DNA of 64,000 nt from Dioszegia crocea. Its lineage: Eukaryota > Basidiomycota > Tremellomycetes > Tremellales > Bulleribasidiaceae. The position numbers and the translations under genes were made by a program. This document shows positions 46,268 through 58,728 of this stretch, piece after piece. Under the pieces are notes generated by a model. It had not been told where the DNA came from, made no database searches, and saw only the letters and a list, made by a program, of their open reading frames with translations. Position 1 is the stretch's first letter, and each line of letters begins with the position of its first letter. Location of the stretch: assembly GCA_001600615.1 (NCBI GenBank), contig BCKK01000001.1, positions 1,527,082 through 1,591,081 on the forward strand, in the 5' to 3' direction.

Positions 46268-47724
46268 TTACGGCTGTGGGTACCCCGAGAGGTGAAGGTC
46301 GTCTAATCTGTCCTCAATCTCAAGACCGCTCCCCAGCATGTCCTGCTTGGCAGCCGACTTCTTATCCGCCCTCTCCAATACTTGAACGACTGCGGCCGCT
46401 AGTCGACCATCCGCGTCACCCTTCACCACCTCGCCAGCCTCGTTTGTGATGGGATACTTTGCAGCCGCCTCCGCGATTGTCTGAGCGACACGCGCCGCTC
46501 TGCCCCTCTCCTCATCCAGCCTAGCCCTCACTCTGTTCGCCTTCTTGTTTTCGTGCGCCTGTATGATCCGCTCGGCCTGGATTCTGAGTGCCTTGACCTG
46601 CTCCTCGTAGGCTGAGAGTCGCCCGCTTTTGATTAGCAGGCGCATGGTGATGTCGTCGAGGGGGATTTCTTGAACCGTTTCCGGCTCAGTGATGGGAGAT
46701 TCGACTCGCGGCTGGGGACGAGCAAGGGTTGTGGTATTGGGGATGAGTCGATGGGATTTCAGCCAAAGGATGAAGTCGGGAACGCCGTCGACTCGTGTAT
46801 GGAGCCGCTTATATTCCACCTTGACCCCGTCCATATGACCTGCTGCCACCTTATCCCACGCTTCCGCCAGTGCCGACCCAGCAGGATTCGTAGTGATCCA
46901 CTTGTAAATTGACTCGTAGTCATCGAAGCCAGCATTCCAGACCACCATGTCTAGCCCCAGCCAGGAGTAGAGCTCGTCCCGATTGGTAATGAGAGTGATC
47001 TCGACGAAGGGTTGACCGAAGACGGGTCGATGGCGCAGGCAGAGGGCATCGCGCTTGAGCCAGAATGAGAAGGATAGGGTCTGAGTGGCAAGGACTAGGA
47101 GGGCGAAGGGGATGTTGTAGGAGCAGCTGAAGAGATAGGCGTCGTAGGAGCCCATAGGGGTTAGGGCGATGTCGACTTGCCAGAATGCCTGAGGAACGTC
47201 AGCGATCGGCTAGACATGGTAAGGCAGGACGGAAGAGTCGGAGAAGGGTAGAATATGGGCTTGCTCGAAGCGCCATTGACGTTTGACTCCAGCACGAGGT
47301 TCCGCACACTTAGATAGAAGCTCACCTGTTCTTCGCTCCCCGTCGACTTGTGAATCTGCTTGAAAGGAACCTGTAACGCGATGATAGGGTACCCATAGCA
47401 GGCAATAACCCATCCGTTCGCACCCAATAAGGCGCTCACGTCGTCGCAGAAAGCTCGAAGACGAGCGATGTTGCCGTCCGCGTCCGCCCTTTCCTCGCCA
47501 TCCTCCGAGCTCAAGCCAACTTGGGATTGACCAATTCGGATATCCAGTCTATCGAAGGGACAGAGTAAGTCGAGGTCGCCGTGAGAGGTTTTGGTAGTGA
47601 TGCAGCGTAAGCGTTCGACACGAGGGAAGATGTGGTGCAGTTGGGTCTGACAGTAGGAGGTGAGGCTGTCCAGCTCGGGGGTCGTCAGCCTGGAGGCGGG
47701 TTTCGCGAAGGATTTGCCGCCCAT
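46268..47724 (-). CDS. Putative nucleotidyltransferase-like protein, paralogue B
   Basis: Exons on the minus strand: 47724-47326 and 47188-46268; 439 residues. The 137 bp intron is at the same position and phase as in paralogue A (after a Gln codon, before FWQV). The motif HGDLDLLC (residues 48-55) fits the D-x-D carboxylate pair of nucleotidyltransferases, preceded by a strand with ERLRCITTKT. The middle has YSWLGLDMVVWNAGF and YKWITTNPAGS. The last 150 residues are a highly charged, probably coiled helix rich in Glu/Arg/Ala. The start was set at the first ATG, since the frame otherwise opens at GTG. Function unknown; family assignment is tentative. Confidence 0.72.
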
Positions 47725-48383
47725 AATCGATATCACGTTGATCTTTCCTGGTCAAGGTATTGATGAGAGGGGGTGAAGGGGTCGTGAGGGTGACTCCACA
47801 CTTTATGGATGGCGAGAAGAAGCATCATTCTCGGAAGCAAGGTGAGGGTGAGCTAATTGTTGTCCGAGGGACCGTGCCCTCGAGGCTGTGCGTGCATGTG
47901 TGTGTGCTCTCTCGTTCGGGTCGACGCGATGCGGGCACATCGGACGAAGCTCAATCGATATGCTTAGACGAGCTAGACCAAGAGAGGCAGACAAAGGCGT
48001 GAGGCGGAGGAGAAGTCGATTCGTGGACGCCTGAAGCGAGCTGAGGCTGGGTCATGGCGACGGACGGCAGTCGACAGATACGCCGTGGGAGATGAGTCGG
48101 TTCGATTCGGCTGGCTCTTAGACCTTTTCTTCGTTCACAGCTACTATTCAGCGAGCTGGCAGCAGGCTGAGCTTCTCGGAGTCGTCTGTACAGATTGCGA
48201 AGGTTTTACAGGTGCACAACGCAGTGAGGGGCAGTCAGTGAGCGGCCAAGGAGAACGCCGAGAACATGGCCGAGCAAGGGGAGCAAAGTCGTTGCCCACT
48301 CCTATCATTGTCCCTCATCCGACAAGTGGTAAATGAACACTCCTTAGAACTCTGATCTTACCTTGATCAGATCAGACGGTCCG
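47725..48383. other. Divergent intergenic region paralogue B / cysteine-rich gene
   Basis: A 0.66 kb gap between head-to-head genes. It lacks a recognisable TATA box or other element and has no persuasive coding frame. Confidence 0.45.
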
Positions 48384-51179
48384 ATGTCTCACTCGATCAA
48401 CAGTGGGGCTGGGCAGCTCGACCCTTGGTCCACCAACCCCGCGACTTTCCCACCCGTCAGCAATTCCTCCTTGCCCGTCTACAACAGCCTTCCTTCAAAT
48501 CCCTCGGGTCCCTCTCGCCACTCATCCGGCAACATCACACCCAATCCCTCGTATCCTGAGATGCCACCAGCTCAGCCCAAGCCCTCGAGCGATCCCATCA
48601 TCGCTTTCCTCGCTGAGATGCCATCCGCGGCTGACAACCCTACGCGAGTCGCGATCTGGACGGAACTGGTTCGCTTCAAGACGAGGTCGTTGGAGCTGCT
48701 CATTGCAGAGGCAAAGAGGAAAGAGCGCGAGGCAGAGCTGGAGCTGGCCAAGTTCAAGGATTTGACAGCAGGGGGACCAAATCGTATCTCATCGGCTGCT
48801 CCCATAGCCCCAGTCACCGCCCTTCCAACCTCCATATCGACCACTTCACTTGGCAGCTACAACCAGCCTAGTGCTGCGCTATCCTCCATGCCTCTCCCAA
48901 CGCATATCTTTCCCTACTACCACTCCGCACAGCAATCAGCTCTGCCTCTGCCATTACAGCCGCAACAGCAACAGCAGCAGCAGCCGCAGCAGACCCTTCC
49001 ACAGAGCATAACGCAGAACGACCTAGACCCCAATCCTTTCCTCCCTCAATCTATGACTCCCTTCGACCTACACGCCATAACCGAAAACTTTGACGACATG
49101 TTCAACTGGCTTCCGGACTTTGATCAAAGCGGAAACCTCGTCGATAGCGGCGATCCACTCGGAATCGACCCCAATGCTCTGCATTTCCCCCCAGATCCCA
49201 ATCCGGCTTCCTACGCCCCGTCCCCTGTACTTCGCAAGGATTCTGGCGGACCAGTGTCTACCCCTATAAAGCGGAGCGCGTCTTCTGGCGCGGAGAGCAT
49301 AGAGGACGAGCAGCCGACCGCCAAAAAGTCCAAGCGGACGACCGGGAAGAAAGTGACAGTGGAGGTTTCACCATCATGTACGACCTGTCACAAACCTATG
49401 GGGAAGATCCTGGTCCGGGCTCCCCAATCTGAGATGCCTGATACCATCACAACGGTCTTCAGATGTCTTGATTGCGCGCTCGTCAACAGGCCACCTCCCG
49501 TAGGGGGAGATGCGGGATTAGGAGGACCGGCGATAGGGACAGTTGAAACGCGCAAGAGGCAAAGGATGGGGATGGAGGCTGAAGATGAGGATGGAAGAGT
49601 GAGGGATAAGCGGCAGTTCTGCGATGTATGTCAGAGAGTCATTGGATCAGGACAGGTCAAGGGCGGGAGGGAAAACATTGGATATCTAGCAGAGATCATC
49701 TGCGCATCGTGCGATGCGAAGTATCAACGGTGAGTCCGATCGATGGTCCTTGTGCTGCTGTGGCTGACGCCTCAGTTGTACTGATTGCGGCGGTGGAGGC
49801 GGTCCTCGACAAGGTATTGGAAAATGGCGCCTGAAGCAGGTCTTCCAGCCTGGACGCAAAACCTGCAGTCTATCGCACAGTCGGTGAGTAAACGGGTGCG
49901 AAGGAACGTAACGAAGAGCTGAGATTGTCAGACTTGGCGACAGGCAAAGAGAGATCGGCGTTCATGTCACCCCCTCCGACTTCACACCCGCTCAGTTCTC
50001 AGAAGTCATCGCCAGATGCAAAGCTTTATGGCAAGAGAAGAATCTCTCGCGGCTGGCAGTGCCAGAGATGATGGAGTGAGTCACGTCTTGTCCATCGAAG
50101 GTGAGTAATCAGCTGACGAAACGCAGGATTGATCTCCCCGCGAATGTTGTAAACCCCCTTCAATCATACGCCGACATCGAGAACCAAATCACAGGCAATT
50201 GGCCATCTCGGGAATCGATGATCAGAGCCGAAGGCGCCAATCCAGACCAGTTCAAGCGGATTCTCGGTCTGACGTGGGCACACGCTAGACCTCGTCGAGG
50301 TGTGCGGACCGTGGATCTGGAAGAGGAGCATCATAAGGTTGAGATTGAGGACGAAGAGGATAACTCGACTGTGCTGGAGAATATCAAGAAGAGTGAGTCA
50401 AGTCCAGCGACCGCAGACAGACTGAGCTGATGATGTTCAGCAAATGTCGTCATACCAGCTGGATGCGAGCTGATTGGAATGTGGGGTGGAGAATGGGATA
50501 TCGAGCGTGAGTTGCCATATCTCACACCAGGGTGGACCAAAATTGACATATCGCAGAGGGCTCGATTCTTGTGTCTACATTTATCCCATTTGAAGGCACC
50601 GATGGCGAAGACTCGACAGCTCTATCGGTCGGCGAAATCATTACGAAAGTGCAAACCCTCCAACATGAAATGAACCAAACCCGGAAAGCCAGGCATCCCC
50701 AGATGACCCTCATCCCTCAAGTCGAGCATCTTTGGGTGGTATCAGGCGTAAGTTATGTGGCCCTTGCAGTCGAAAGCTGGAAAAAAACAAAGCTGACTTC
50801 GTTAGGGATCAGTCCCACTTGTTCGTGAGAGGATGGCAGATATCCTCATCCGAAAACGATCTTTTGTACATGTGGAAGAATACCTCACTCGTCATCCCAG
50901 TTTCGCCAAAGCTCTCCAAGCACGACCTAGTATGTCCATCACATCTTTCTCCCGACCGGGGAATCTGTAGCCGCGGACACATAGCTGACTTCAATAGACG
51001 GCCTTCATCCCACAGATGGAGTTCTGCCCGCTGCCGATGGCTCGCGGCCTCAAACGAAACCGCTCATCCTTGTTCGGTGGCTCGGTAAAGACTTCAATGC
51101 GCAGAAGATCCAGGAGATCAAGCAGATGGAATTTGGAGGAAAGACCAAGCCAAAGAAGAAGGCAAAGGCGAAGGCATAG
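48384..51179 (+). CDS. Uncharacterised cysteine-rich protein, probably nuclear
   Basis: The first exon (48384 to about 49731) encodes a Pro/Ser/Gln-rich region with a short poly-Gln run and a coiled stretch (KRKEREAELELAKFKDL), then a basic SAKKSKRTTGKK-type patch (TAKKSKRTTGKKVTVEV). Four CxxC pairs follow in order: CTTC, CLDC, CDVC, CASC, then, after an intron, CTDCGGGGG and GRKTCSLSHSR, so several zinc-binding knuckles are likely. Further exons extend through a conserved-looking region (IDLPANVVNPLQSYADIE, RILGLTWAHARPRRG, VVIPAGCELIGMWGGEWDIE) to a Lys-rich end (KPKKKAKAKA) at 51179. Junctions are in phase. I do not recognise a named domain; chromatin or transcription factor function is inference from the layout. 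Confidence 0.78.
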
Positions 51180-51468
51180 GTAGCGTATCTACCTTTGGGA
51201 CATCTACTGGACCGCTTAGGCGATTATGATTAATGCAAGCGTGACATGTTCGACATCAGATAGACTTCGTTGGCTAGGGAGCATTGCTTTTACCTGGTGC
51301 ATGCAGCCAGATACTGCAGACACAGGGAAGATGCTAAGTGAACAGCATTGTAAGATCTCAAATTTGCTTGATGATGTCCGCGTCAACGGCCGAGTGCTTG
51401 ATTTGCAAAATGCACAGGTTGCCTACAAGCACCGAACCTAAACGAAATCATCGCAATCACACAAAGTC
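51180..51468. other. Convergent intergenic region
   Basis: About 290 bp between two convergent 3' ends (cysteine-rich gene and UBE2O-type gene). No feature seen. Confidence 0.45.
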
Positions 51469-54400
51469 CTATGCCGTGCCCGTTTCCACAGCATCCAAAG
51501 CCTCCAGACCCACTATCGTCCGCTTCAAAGTCAATATAGCGCCCATCGTAAGATTCCCCATTGCCTCTTCATTCCATTCCTCTTCGACCTCTTCTCCCGC
51601 CTTGCCTGCCACTACGTCCGCCTCTCCCGCAGCATCGCTCTTCTCCATCAGAGCCTTGACGTGCTCGATGACTGTTCGTAGTTTGCCTTTCGTGTAGTAG
51701 AAATGCCGGAGTTCGGTCTCGAGACCCGCCGGGGGATAGACAAGGGCTTGGCGAATGAACGCGCGGGATAGGACGAAGGCTTTCTCAGAGTAGAGCCGAC
51801 TATTGCCTTGTTAGCCTTCGCCTGATCCATACATGAATTAGAAACTCACGAGTTGACTCGACCTTCGCTTGTTCCTTCTAATTTCGCGAAAGCGGGTTCG
51901 CAGTGATACGGATGTCTGACGAGGACAAGACCAGAGATCGACACGAAGACTTGAAGTAGAGAAGATGTTTTCGAACTGAGGTTGATCAGCATCTGCCAGA
52001 TCATAATAGCAAATCACTCACTTCCAAGACTCGCTCTTCTCTCCTGCCCAAGTACCCAGCACGGACAAACACACCTTTCCATCCTCATATAGATTCGCTG
52101 TTCCATCAGCCACGGACCAGGACTAACTTTAGAGTGATGCAAAACTCACGGTTACACCGCCCTTTACCGTTGGTGTGTGAGTGGAAGAAGACAACAGGTG
52201 GATCATGTGGGAATTTGGATGGCGAGAGGAAGACGTCAAACACGAATGGCGCATCTCGGTAGGGCGTTCCCTCAGGTCCGATGATCAAGACACGCATAAG
52301 ATCTGAGCGATCTTCGTATGTCCTGACCAGGATATTCTCTGGGTATCATCAGCTCTGCCGCTCTCACTGTATATAGAGAGTTTGAACTCACCAGGCAAAG
52401 AAGTCATGAGAGCCCGATGTTCCTTTTGTAGCCTAGAGTGATACGCCTTTGCCGCCCCCACCCTGGGCTCTGAGAAGAAATGATGGTCCGCCGGCGCCTC
52501 TTCCAGGACGTCGAAGCTTTGCCAGGCTGCATTCCCTTGTAGGCCCAATCCCGATTTCGGTGGAGCCGGATTTGAAGGGCCTGCCTCCATTTCCCCGTCC
52601 CTTGGTTCCTCCCGCATGGTTCCGTCGCCCATCTCGCCATCATCATCGACCATAGGGTCCACCTCCTCGACATCCCTCTCACTCTCTGCCAGATCGATAT
52701 CAATCACCTCAACACCGGCCCGTGGTTCCGCACCATGGTGGGCTCCTACTTCCGGAACAGTCTCCCAGCTCGCATCACTTGCGGCATCCTGCTCGTCTTC
52801 GCCTTCTCCCAGAATATCCATGAGGAACTCATCCATCCCTACTATACCTTCCATTTCGTCCGCCATTCCCTCCTCGGCATCCCCGAATACATCACCTCCC
52901 AGGGGATCATTCAGCAAAATCAGCTGCTTTAAACCTTCCCGACGCAATTCTCCGCCCGGCAATCGCACCGAGACCGTGCCATCCAAATGCAGATCGACGA
53001 CCTCGCCCCACCAGGTAAACTCTGCCAGATCCCCTGAGGGAAGTTGGATTTCCGGCGTGAGGGGTTCATGTCCGATGTGCGAGTTGACGAGAGTGTGGAG
53101 TTTGTCGTGAGCCCATGGTGGCGGTGGACCCATCTGACCCAGCGAAGGCACTTCCGGCAGGGGCATATCGTTATCTTTACAGAACAAGACATGCTGTCCG
53201 AAACCGACGCCGTGATTCGCCATGCCCGGTCCGCCAGTATCGAGTTCGAGAACAGATACGGTAGAGAGACTTTGGTCATCCATGAAGAGGACGTCGGCGA
53301 CTCGCTGGTGTGGGTTGAATGACTGGATGCAGACAGGTCGATGTGGGCCGTTATCGTTTCTCCAAATCAGATGTTCTCCAGGCCACGACTCATAGCTGGT
53401 TCGTCAGCTCACTTTGCCATCATTACAATCGGCCGAGACAACTCACTCGTCAACATTACGATATGGCACCAGACTCGAAGCCCACTCTTCCGTCTGCTTC
53501 CCATCTTGCCACCTGAGGGTCACTCTCGACCTTGCTTCTTGCACGCGCATCACCCTCACGCCGGGCCCTTGACCATGCGGGAGGTACCTGGAAGCTCCCG
53601 GTCTCCATACAGGCACCTTTGCGCTTAGCTCCGGATCGTTCGGATCCCGCAGCTTGACGACTGAGCCGAGGACCACAGGAGCCATATTTCTGGTGTCTAG
53701 AAGTGCCAACTTGGGAATGTCGAGACCTTGCCAGAATCGTTGCGGCTCAGGGTAACGATCGTGCTCGGAATTCGGTAGCTGTGTCTCGTCAGCGAGTGTC
53801 CTGTGGCCTATGAGCTCAAACTTACCTCTTGGTTGATGGCATTCCAAGTCACAAAGACAATTTCAGCGTGGACTTCGGTGATCATGTCCGTGTCAGGATT
53901 CGCTGCAGAAGGTAGCACGGGCGGCGTGGGTTCAGCCTGAAAGGTTTCCTGGGAACAATCAGCCTTTTTGTAATCTTATAAAAAGCGAGTTCAGCAAAGA
54001 TGGCCAAACATACCCTGATATTTCTGCCAACTTCCAACATCCCTCCGCTCCCCTTGATGTAATATGTCGTTCTTCCCGTAAAAGATTGGACTTTGGCGAC
54101 CTCAAACACCTGTTGGTAAGCCACTACCTTCATAAAGACCGTGAAGACTGACCTCCTCGACGATGCCGACCCAGTTGTTGAACATCACCCTATCCCTAGC
54201 TTCAATAACCATATTATTCGTCAACTTGCTCCACGGGACCCATCCCTCCATCTGAGCTCCGTCAATCGCATTCTCCAAATGCACTTCTGTCTTTCTTGCA
54301 ATCACCACGGCGGACTCCACAGCCGAGAGAGACCGCTTGACGACATCACCGATATGGAAGTCGCGCTGATATAGTTCGAGTGAGGATTCCGGGACTATCG

Positions 54401-54794
54401 AGAGGTCGGAAGTAGGCACGCTTCTGCTTCGCCTGTAAGCTATTTGCTCGCAGTGAGATCAGACCGGACATACCTGATTCCTACTTCCCCTCGGAGAAGC
54501 GGACGATCAAGAGGATGATGCTCCTGCCCGGGCGGGAGAGCCGGTAAGGGCAGATCTTCCTCGTCTGACCAGCACCTCTGCGCTTATCAGCTCAAGCCGC
54601 TGCGAGGGGGTGGGAATGACTGACTAGGACTCGAGCTCGGAAGGTTGAATCATCGCGTTTGGTGACCACATCAGCAGTGAAGAACTTGATCATCAGCTTC
54701 CTTCATCAGTGGTCCTTCGGCAAGAACCAGGTGGACGTACTTGTGGGGTGTAATTCGCTGGGAGATTCGGGAGGGACTTGGGGGCTGGCGGCAT
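51469..54794 (-). CDS. UBE2O-type E2/E3 hybrid ubiquitin-conjugating enzyme
   Basis: A multi-exon minus-strand gene with its start at 54794 ([15 protein letters not shown]) and stop at 51469. The N-terminal half has the UBE2O conserved regions: [13 protein letters not shown] [22 protein letters not shown] (the part up to 20 residues is quoted) and [13 protein letters not shown], then [13 protein letters not shown]. An acidic region follows. The UBC domain is near the end: [39 protein letters not shown] and the catalytic Cys in [11 protein letters not shown]. The tail has [17 protein letters not shown] and ends in VETGTA. Known role: recognises substrates directly and ubiquitinates them (ribosomal proteins and others in animals). 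Exon borders inside were checked for the ends and the UBC part only. Confidence 0.88.
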
Positions 54795-55157
54795 ATCTGT
54801 CGAGTCTTTGTATGATCTGAACGAACTTTCACAAGCAACAAAGTGTGATTGCGAGGAAGTGAGCAATCAAGTAGAACGAAGGAAAGACGATGTTCAAATG
54901 AGTCGCGTTTGGCTCGGTCGCGTAAGCTGGAAATTCTGAAACGCTCGGACAGAGCCGTGACACATCCAGATGCAGATGGAGAGCTGCTCTATGCGATCTG
55001 GACAGATAGAGAGAAGTCCCGTAATCTTAGAGGCTGACTGAGCCCAGTGGCAATGTGCACCGCTGCGAATCCAAAAAGTATACAACATGCGCGACGGGAT
55101 AACAAATCTGTACGACCATACCACCACCATCGCAGGGGCCACCCCTCGAGTGATACC
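54795..55157. other. Intergenic region between two minus-strand genes
   Basis: A 363 bp gap: the UBE2O-type gene starts on one side and the FAM32A-like gene ends on the other. No element recognised. Confidence 0.45.
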
Positions 55158-55919
55158 TCATCCCGTCCAGCTGATCTTAGGGATATCATTATGCTCACTT
55201 TCAATGTCAGTACTGAGACGCTCGGATAGACCATCTTGGTGGAGAGAGGACTCACGTGAGTTTATCGAGCTTGCTGTTAAATTCCGTTACTCGGTCTTTA
55301 TGGCTCATATTTGCTGTTTTGGCGACCCGTTCGGTTCGCTATACAGTCAGCACATTTTCCAAACCTGTTCGATGAAATTGAGTCGAGCGGTAGAGTTCCA
55401 TCCGGGGATCATCAACCCAGATCATCATCCCAACGGCAAAGACCTCCGCTTTGGTCATCCTTTGACATTCCGCCATGTCAAACGTCGGCCTTCTATTCCT
55501 CTTCTTCTTCTGCCTCTTCTAAGAACCTGACTTACCCGTCTTCGCTGTATCTCCTCAAATTTCCTCTCAGCATCCGTCATCTGCCGCCCTCCACTAATCT
55601 TCGGCTTCACCTCCTCCCTATCCTCATCCCCATCTTCAGAATCCTTCTTCCGCCGCTTCTTTTCTCCCTCATCACCACTATCATCTCTCGCCACTGTCTT
55701 TGATCGGTGTTGGGCCTTAGACAATTCCGCTATTGACGCTTCGGCATCTTTCTTCTCATACGTCGAGGTCGTGTGGGACGAAGACTTCTTCTTCTTCTTT
55801 CTGTCATGGTCAGCTTGTGAGTAGCTCGGATTCTTTCAGAGACTGATCAGTACACACTTGGTAGAGTCTCCGCCCTTGAACTTGAGCGATCCTCCGGGGA
55901 CGTGAGTGTAGTCACTCAT
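55158..55919 (-). CDS. FAM32A-like protein
   Basis: Exons on the minus strand: 55919-55858, 55800-55536, 55338-55256 and 55197-55158; 149 residues. The N-terminus (SDYTHVPGGSLKFKGG) and Lys-rich stretch match FAM32A, as do the two last exons: AKTANMSHKDRVTEFNSKLD and EHNDIPKISWTG. The third exon is separated from the second by a 197 bp intron, one of the longest in the window, and a simple read-through of that intron would truncate the protein. Human FAM32A is a spliceosome factor that stabilises the exon at the catalytic centre. The function here is inferred from that. Confidence 0.88.
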
Positions 55920-56097
55920 GGCGGTCGAAAGAGATAGACGTGTCGTCAACAGGTCGGTCTCACAATCTGTCGCCACCCAGTCAATAGGACTGATACCGGC
56001 CCAAGATAATCCACGTCAGCATGTTCCCCCCACTCGACCTAGATTTCTGTGAATTCGGTCCACCTTCGACATCCATCCATCATAAATACCTGCAATC

Positions 56098-56574
56098 ATG
56101 TCTGCCCAAGCTCAGATCCCCCAGTTTGATGCCGCTGCCAGGGTGAGCTCATTCTGCTTTGGGCTGGGCGGATCCAATCATTGGCTGACCTACTGCAGCA
56201 AGAATTAGAAGGCTTCCTGGAGCAGGAGTAAGTACTTTCATCAAATGGCATCCGAATATCGTACTACCTCAATGCAACCTTGAGCGATGCCGTAGCTCGC
56301 ATAGTGGCTGATGGAACCAGGCAGGCAAAGGCGAAGCTACAAGCCAGCATACACGAGCTCACCGACAAATGTGAGCTTCTCACCGGCTTGAGTCTACAGG
56401 AGTTTGAGCAGTCCAGCTGACGAAACTTCAGGCTGGAACAAATGCATAACCGGCGGTATATCGACCAAATTCTCCCGAGGGGAGGCCTCATGTCTTGAGA
56501 ACTGTGTCGATCGATTCCTCGACAGCAGCCTGTTCATGGTGAAGCAGATCGAGTCGCAGAAGCAGCACATGTAG
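56098..56574 (+). CDS. TIM8: Mitochondrial intermembrane chaperone Tim8
   Basis: Four exons, 56098-56142, 56199-56227, 56321-56370 and 56432-56574, give 88 residues. The twin CX3C motifs are present: CWNKC and CLENC, with VDRFLDSSLFMVKQIE after the second. Known role: with Tim13, small Tim chaperone that carries membrane proteins across the intermembrane space. The start lies 178 bp from the FAM32A-like start, so the pair shares a bidirectional promoter. The second exon is just 29 nt. Confidence 0.95.
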
Positions 56575-56815
56575 GATGGTGGCGAGGATGTTCTGAACAG
56601 CACTTGAGGGACGGGGGAGAGGAGAAGTAGAATGGCGGACGGAGGCGAACAATGGATTTCAAGGTCGGAATGACCCTCATCTCAAAAACTAGCATAGCAT
56701 GTAGCACTACTCTTTCCGAGCCATCAGGGAGCATTTCCGTCATTTTAGTATCGTGCAATACATATGGATTGTTCTGGTCTAATGTACGTATGACTCTGAG
56801 ATCCGTTATGAGAGA

Positions 56816-58482
56816 TGAGCGCCCTTCAATGTAGGTGCACGAAGAACACCATCTTTGGTCCGCAGCTTGTGCACCGTCTTTGTCTCAGGATCTATCCAGC
56901 ACGCATCGAGGTTGCCGAGAGTTGTGAAGCCCTTGCAAAGTCAGCCATGGGGATTTACGCAGATCCGTTTCAAGTCGACTTACAGGCTGAATAGTCTCAA
57001 AGACCTTCTTCTTGGGGTTGAGCATCTCCTCCGGCGTCGCGTCTGCCGCGTCAGCTAAGATTCTACATCATCGGCATCCTAACTCACTCTCGTACTTCTC
57101 GCCCTCAAAGTATACCCTCTCACCAGCCTTGCTTCCCTCTGGCGGGACGACGAATTCGATACCGCCCTCAACGTCCTTACCAGCTGAGGAGCTCGCGCAG
57201 AGTAGCATGGCAAAGGATTTAACACCTCGCATGGTGACGGGTTTCAGGTTGCACTATGCCTTCAGCGAATTGACTACAGGCATAAATCTTGATTCAGCCA
57301 AGAACTCACGACGACGATGACAGTAGCACCCCGTATTTGGTCCTCAGTCATGTATTTGACCAAACCAGAGCACACCGTTCTGGGCTCTGCCTCTCCGACG
57401 TCGATCTGCTCAACGTACAGAGAATCCGCTTCGGGGTGCTTCTTCACTGGCGTGATATCAGCCATGTCCCACAGCCTTTCCGAATCACATTTGTGCCTCC
57501 TACTCACCGTCAAGCACTTTCCCAACTCGCAGGTCAATCATACTGGGCATCGGGCCGGCCGGTACCTCCTTCACTGGTTGAACCTTAGCCGGCTTGGGCT
57601 TCTTCTCCTTCTTGACCTTCCCGTCCTTCGCTCCTTCCGCAGATGGTGCCTCCGCCTCACCGACCACAGCAGCCTTGACGTCCCCTGCGGCAGAAGTCAC
57701 CGCAGCGACAGCGCCGGCCGCTGCTCCCTGAACAGCACTAGCTGCACTGGCCACAACGCCCGAAAGAGTTCCAGCTGCGTTGGTCACTGCAGTTTGTGCT
57801 TGAGCAGCTACGCCCTCAGTGGCGGCCTTGGCCTGACCAGCAACCTCGGCCGCCTTGTCCTCCGCACCTCCAGCTGTGGGCTTCTTTGGCTTCTTCTCCT
57901 TTTTGAGCTCGATAACTTCTCGTTTGGGGATTGGCAGGGTGGAAATGTTGATGTCGACCGGAGGGAACGAGTTGGGGAGCGACGAGTGTGCCGATTGGAC
58001 TGGAGGAAGGGACTGGATGTGGAGGAAGTATCGGGTAAGAGCGGGGTGTGAGGGGTGGGCGGAAGCAGGGATGTCAATCTGTACAAAGACATCAGCACGG
58101 TCACGTGACTGGAGTCAAAAGATCGAGTTCACCCCCTCTGTCCCAGTTCTCGGGGCAATGAGGTGTAGTTGGAGTTTATTATACGTAGAATAGACGTTCG
58201 ACTCACGAAGGTAGGGTGGAGATGACAGTATAAGCTCACATCAGCCGAAGAGAGCTGATTAGAGTGTAGGTAGGTCAGAGGTGTCAACCTCGAGTTGAGC
58301 GACTATGACCGATGTCAGCCAGGACCTTGGTCGCTCAAAGAAGACGAGCTCACCTTGACATCCTTCGCAAGGCTCTCAGACTCGGTCGACAACTTCTGGA
58401 TGGCCTGCTGATCCTTCTCGCTGGATCCCTTCAGGGATGAGTCTGCCTTTTCGGCGGCAGCCACGAATTCGGAAACGGACAT
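56816..58482 (-). CDS. ARC1: tRNA-binding cofactor Arc1 / AIMP1-like
   Basis: A multi-exon minus-strand gene; start at 58482 (MSVSEFVAAAEKADSS), stop at 56816. The N-terminal part resembles a GST-C-like domain (LTYLHSNQLSSADVSLYCHL, ALTRYFLHIQSL). A long Ala/Lys-rich linker (VVASAASAVQGAAAGAVA) follows. The C-terminal OB-fold tRNA-binding domain reads MIDLRVGKVLDVKKHPEADS, LYVEQIDVGE, then RTVCSGLVKY, NLKPVTMRGVKSFAMLLCAS and the end GFTTLGNLDACW. Known role: brings tRNA to methionyl- and glutamyl-tRNA synthetases. Divergent from the eRF3 gene, 246 bp between starts. Confidence 0.92.
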
Positions 58483-58728
58483 TGCTGAGTAGAATCTGTT
58501 GGGTGCTCGAATGATCGGAATAGCTCGTCTCAGAGATAGGATTGGGATGCGCATGTAATGAGGGTATGTGATAGCAAAGGCTGAGCGGAAATCTCGAGTC
58601 ATTGCGAGCAGCGTAGTTGGCATGACGTGGCATTCTTTCGAACGCTTTTTCGAGATTTTACTCCATGACGACTGGCGACAACCCCTATCGCTCCACCTTT
58701 GTCCATATACACTCACATACTACTCACT

